Position numbers and translations under genes: made by a program
Shown: positions 23,851 to 26,381 of the stretch, piece after piece
Numbering within the stretch: position 1 is the stretch's first letter
Layout of the letters: each line of letters starts with the position of its first letter
NCBI GenBank assembly: GCA_050252415.1
Contig: JBFWKZ010000017.1
Location: 1-26,381, forward strand
Direction of reading: 5' to 3'
Origin: Heteroscillospira sp050252415
GTDB taxonomy: Bacteria > Bacillota > Clostridia > Oscillospirales > Oscillospiraceae
Length of the DNA stretch: 26,381 nucleotides
The notes under the pieces: model-generated
What the model was told of the DNA's origin: nothing
What the model saw: only the letters and a program-made list of their open reading frames with translations
The model's database searches: none

Positions 23851-24993
23851 ATGAGGCGGATTTGGGTTCCTGTTTTGGCAGCTATGCTTGTCTTTCAATG
23901 CGGATGCTCATCTTTTATGGAAAAAGAATATTTTTCCGTTACAGACTATAGTGCGGAATCCGCATCTCCGGCGGAGCCGGAAATCGGCGCTATAAGCAGC
24001 TATACTCAACTGACGACGGCTCTGACCACCATGGTAGAGCAACATCAGGAGGAGGCTCAGCTACAATTTAACAACTATACCGGCAGTATCAGCGACGACA
24101 TTGCGGAGGCGTGCTGGCAGCTTAAGTCCACCAACGCTCTGGGGGCCTATGTGGTCGATTATATTTCCTATGATATCAGCCGTATCGTCACCTATTATCA
24201 GGCTACGGTGTATATCAATTATACCCGCTCGGCCGATGAGATGGCGGAGATTAAAAGCGTGGGCGCCAATAAAATCGCCGATACCGTCGTCGAAGCGGTA
24301 TCCTCCGGTAAGCAGCATGTCGCCATGAAAATTTATACCTCGGCGATCGACGGCTCGGCAATGGCAGAGCGCGTTGAGAGAGCTCTCACGGATGCGCCGG
24401 CGCTTGTTCCGGTAATGCCCGAACTGAATGTCAGCGTATTTTCCGGATCGAGTTCACAGCATATCTTTGACGTTGAATTTATGTATTCGGCGTCTGAGGA
24501 TGAAATGAATCAAATGCGCTCGGAACTGGAGAATACGATAAAAAGCTCGGCACAGATGATTTCTCAGAATAAGCCCTACAGCGTCGCTGTCCTCGCGGCA
24601 CACTTGATTGCGGACCACTGTGTGTATAAGAGCGACGATACGGCGGGAACCGCTTATGATGCGCTGGTCCTCGGCGTAGGAGACAGCAGGGCGATTGCAA
24701 TGGCGTATGATGCGCTCTGTACGGCCAAGGGACTGGAAAGCTATGTCGTCTCCGGACTGAAAAACAATGAGCAGCATTATTGGAATCAGGTAAAGGTTGA
24801 CGACTATTGGTATCATGTGGATGTCACTGAGGTCAAAGGGCTATCCGCAAATGCCGCGTTTCTTAAAAACGACGCCGAGATGGTCAATGATTATCGGTGG
24901 GATGAGCTCGACTACCCCTCCTGCGACGGTCCCAGCTTTATTGTGATGGCGGAGGAGACAGGAAGCGACACAACCGAAGAGAATGCCGGATAA
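23851..24993 (+). CDS. Lipoprotein with a transglutaminase-like domain lacking the catalytic cysteine
   Basis: 380 aa. The N-terminus MRRIWVPVLAAMLVFQCGC looks like a lipoprotein signal with Cys19 as the likely lipid site, although the -3 residue is Gln instead of Leu. A coil-rich linker and an alpha/beta region (50-240) precede the transglutaminase-like domain (about 245-330). There AYDALVLGVGDSRAIAMAYDAL aligns with the usual AYGALVxGxAVCxGYAxAF motif, but Ser279 stands where the nucleophilic Cys should be. The other triad members are present: His309 in QHYWN and Asp324 in YHVDVT. It may be a binding protein instead of an enzyme. GAGGTG lies before the ATG, 27 nt after the LUD gene. No clear terminator follows. 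Confidence 0.78.
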   Translation: MRRIWVPVLAAMLVFQCGCSSFMEKEYFSVTDYSAESASPAEPEIGAISSYTQLTTALTTMVEQHQEEAQLQFNNYTGSISDDIAEACWQLKSTNALGAYVVDYISYDISRIVTYYQATVYINYTRSADEMAEIKSVGANKIADTVVEAVSSGKQHVAMKIYTSAIDGSAMAERVERALTDAPALVPVMPELNVSVFSGSSSQHIFDVEFMYSASEDEMNQMRSELENTIKSSAQMISQNKPYSVAVLAAHLIADHCVYKSDDTAGTAYDALVLGVGDSRAIAMAYDALCTAKGLESYVVSGLKNNEQHYWNQVKVDDYWYHVDVTEVKGLSANAAFLKNDAEMVNDYRWDELDYPSCDGPSFIVMAEETGSDTTEENAG

Positions 24994-25007
24994 ACGTGAA
25001 AAAGGCC

Positions 25008-25036
25008 TTGACTTTCTATGTGGTATTTGGTAGAAT
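25008..25036 (+). promoter_or_regulatory. Promoter of tRNA-Gly
   Basis: TTGACT (25008-25013), 17-nt spacer, TAGAAT (25031-25036). The mature tRNA begins 20 nt after the -10 box. Confidence 0.8.
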
Positions 25037-25056
25037 AACTCCTGCAATTGAAATTT

Positions 25057-25131
25057 GCGGGAATGACTCAGTGGTAGAGTGTCACCTTGCCAAGGTGAAA
25101 GTCGCGGGTTCGAGTCCCGTTTCCCGCTCCA
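25057..25131 (+). tRNA. tRNA-Gly (GCC anticodon)
   Basis: Complete cloverleaf: acceptor GCGGGAA/TTCCCGC, D arm ACTC-AGTGGTA-GAGT, anticodon arm TCACC-TTGCCAA-GGTGA with GCC at 25089-25091, short variable loop, T arm GCGGG-TTCGAGT-CCCGT. U is the discriminator base and CCA (25129-25131) is encoded. It reads the GGC and GGU glycine codons. It has its own promoter and terminator, and the AT-rich gene begins 120 nt after it. Confidence 0.97.
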
Positions 25132-25133
25132 AT

Positions 25134-25175
25134 AAAATCCATGTGTCAGGATATGAACCGGCACATGGATTTTTT
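25134..25175 (+). terminator. Intrinsic terminator of tRNA-Gly
   Basis: AAAATCCATGTG (25134-25145) pairs with CACATGGATTTT (25162-25173), 12 bp, with TT following. The A and T ends make it potentially active on both strands. Confidence 0.8.
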
Positions 25176-25253
25176 GCCTATTAATTTGGCGCTTATTACG
25201 ATATACTTGATTCAGACGATTTATTTTTAACACAGCCGGCATCGGGGGATCGT

Positions 25254-26171
25254 ATGCATTTTAAGACATGTATTGAAAAACGACATAGTATTTTAATGGA
25301 GGGCGCTTTAGGTGAGCGTTTGAAACGAGAATTTCATTTGAATTTTGATAAATATGTAATGATGGCAAAACTTATATATGATACAAATGGTCGTTTTGCA
25401 TTGAAAAGCCTCTGGCAGGAATATATTAATATTGCTGCGAAATATGAATTACCGTTTTTAGCGACAACACCGACCCGCCGCGCAAATAAAGAACGAGTAG
25501 AACAGGCAAGCTGTAATTCCGAAATTATTATTGACAATGTAAAATTCCTGCACAAAATACAACAGGAAAGCAATTTGGAAATGTATGTCGGAGGGCTAAT
25601 GGGCTGTAGGGGCGATGCTTACACTGGAAAAAATGCATTATCAGCAAGAGATGCCCGAATATTTCATAAATGGCAAGCAGACTTATTTTGTGCGGCTGAG
25701 GCTGATTTCTTATATGCAGGAATTATGCCGACATTACCAGAAGCAACAGGCATGGCACAGGCAATGTCAGAAACAGGTTTGCCGTATATCATTAGCTTTA
25801 CCATACAAAAAGACGGAAAATTAATTGATGGAACAACGATTTCTAAAGCCATAGCGACTATAGACAATTCAGTTGATGGAAAGCCAATATGCTATATGGC
25901 AAATTGTGTACATCCAAGCATCGTCTATGAGGCGTTGTCGCAGCCGTTTAATCAAAATACTCTAGTGAAAAATCGATTCTTAGGAATTCAGGCAAATACT
26001 TCCCCTCTTTCATATGCAGAGCTGGATGGATCGTTGGATCTTAAGTGCTCAGATCCAATGCAATTTGCCGAGGCTATGTTAAAGCTGCGCAATATCAGTA
26101 ACATCAAAATATTCGGTGGTTGTTGCGGTACCGATAACAGGCACATGGAACAGATAGCTAAAAGGTTATGA
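25254..26171 (+). CDS. Homocysteine S-methyltransferase family protein
   Basis: 305 aa. The TIM barrel of the zinc- and thiol-dependent methyltransferase family (MetH N-domain, MmuM, betaine methyltransferase) is shown by the N-terminal ILMEGALGERL and by the zinc ligands Cys218 in ANCVHP and Cys290-Cys291 in GGCCGTDNRHM. It probably moves a methyl group to homocysteine or a related thiol; the donor is unknown. The family's usual LDGG(L/M)GT is altered to MEGALGE and the spacing is slightly short, so it is a divergent member. Base composition and codon use (many AAA, ATT and TTA codons) are much more AT-rich than every gene to its left, which points to recent acquisition. GGGGGAT precedes the ATG; the promoter is unclear. 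Confidence 0.85.
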   Translation: MHFKTCIEKRHSILMEGALGERLKREFHLNFDKYVMMAKLIYDTNGRFALKSLWQEYINIAAKYELPFLATTPTRRANKERVEQASCNSEIIIDNVKFLHKIQQESNLEMYVGGLMGCRGDAYTGKNALSARDARIFHKWQADLFCAAEADFLYAGIMPTLPEATGMAQAMSETGLPYIISFTIQKDGKLIDGTTISKAIATIDNSVDGKPICYMANCVHPSIVYEALSQPFNQNTLVKNRFLGIQANTSPLSYAELDGSLDLKCSDPMQFAEAMLKLRNISNIKIFGGCCGTDNRHMEQIAKRL

Positions 26172-26215
26172 GCATAATCAGAAGCTTACATCTAAATTGA
26201 GCAAATGACACAAGA

Positions 26216-26258
26216 AAAGACATATCTTCCCGTCAAGGTGAAGATATGTCTTTCTTTA
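26216..26258 (+). terminator. Intrinsic terminator of the methyltransferase gene (intron target)
   Basis: AAAGACATATCTTC (26216-26229) and GAAGATATGTCTTT (26240-26253) form a perfect 14-bp stem with a 10-nt loop, followed by CTTTA. The group II intron starts at the next base. Confidence 0.85.
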
Positions 26259-26381
26259 GTGCGCCCGGCATGGGCAATAACTTGGTGGTGAAAGTCCACT
26301 ACGTGCTCGGTAGCAGGAAGCGTTAGCCGAAGGCAAGGGTGTCTATCGTGAGGTGGAATCCAAAGGAAGCCGGATGTCAGA
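26259..26381 (+). mobile_element. Class C group II intron, 5' end (domain I)
   Basis: The sequence opens with GTGCGCCCGGCATGGG, a group II intron 5' end (GUGYG). It continues with blocks known from bacterial IIC introns such as the Oceanobacillus iheyensis ribozyme: GTTAGCC, GGCAAGGGTGTC, GTGGAATCC and AAGGAAGC in the same order. This is the start of domain I of the ribozyme. The rest, presumably with a reverse transcriptase/maturase gene, lies beyond the right edge. Location right after a terminator hairpin is the insertion habit of class C introns. Confidence 0.88.

Overview
The window reads as a chromosomal segment of a spore-forming anaerobic Clostridia-type Firmicute, probably near Oscillospiraceae. 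The pointers are the yaaL-bofA pair (mother-cell sigma-K checkpoint), an SLH-domain surface protein, a copper-amine-oxidase-like stalk protein, YitT and LUD proteins, a B. subtilis-type AnsA and a divergent ParE/ParC clade common in gut Clostridia. Most of the segment is moderately GC-rich. The 12.2-15.2 kb methyltransferase locus and especially the 25.25-26.2 kb methyltransferase gene look clearly more AT-rich.

Layout. 1-4.6 kb (minus strand): the 5' end of a D-2-hydroxyacid dehydrogenase gene, deoD, and then an operon read right to left as SLH-anchored alpha/alpha-barrel protein, membrane-anchored DUF4430 protein and ansA. The barrel and DUF4430 modules are the two halves of transcobalamin-type proteins, here carried on separate genes. 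4.8-5.1 kb: two 97% identical 139-bp elements with 9-bp terminal inverted repeats. 5.2-6.4 kb: a CcdA-TlpA thiol-redox fusion. 6.7-7.8 kb (minus): a P-loop ATPase of the PRK06851 type. 7.9-10.6 kb (plus): a ktrB-ktrA-HAD phosphatase operon behind a perfect sigma-A promoter. 10.7-12.0 kb: a Y-family DNA polymerase.

12.2-15.2 kb: a PucR-type regulator divergent from a UroD/MtaA-family methyltransferase with an H-x-C-x18-C zinc motif, followed by a dense multi-hairpin intergenic element. 15.5-16.0 kb (minus): yaaL-bofA. 16.1-16.3 kb: a candidate free-standing structured RNA. 16.4-25.0 kb (plus): a co-directional run of parE, secreted stalk-domain protein, parC, yitT-like, LUD-domain protein and a transglutaminase-fold lipoprotein whose catalytic Cys is Ser. 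25.0-26.4 kb: tRNA-Gly(GCC), an AT-rich homocysteine S-methyltransferase-like gene, its terminator, and the 5' end of a class C group II intron that begins just after that terminator and leaves the window.

How the genes fit together: KtrB and KtrA form one potassium uptake system. ParE and ParC form one type II topoisomerase. CcdA and TlpA are donor and acceptor of one electron relay. The regulator and methyltransferase form a small divergent module. No complete undescribed system is proven. The best leads are the split transcobalamin-like surface pair, the TIR repeat pair, the orphan methyltransferase with its hairpin element, and the terminator-bounded RNA. All assignments come from reading the sequence; no database search was run.
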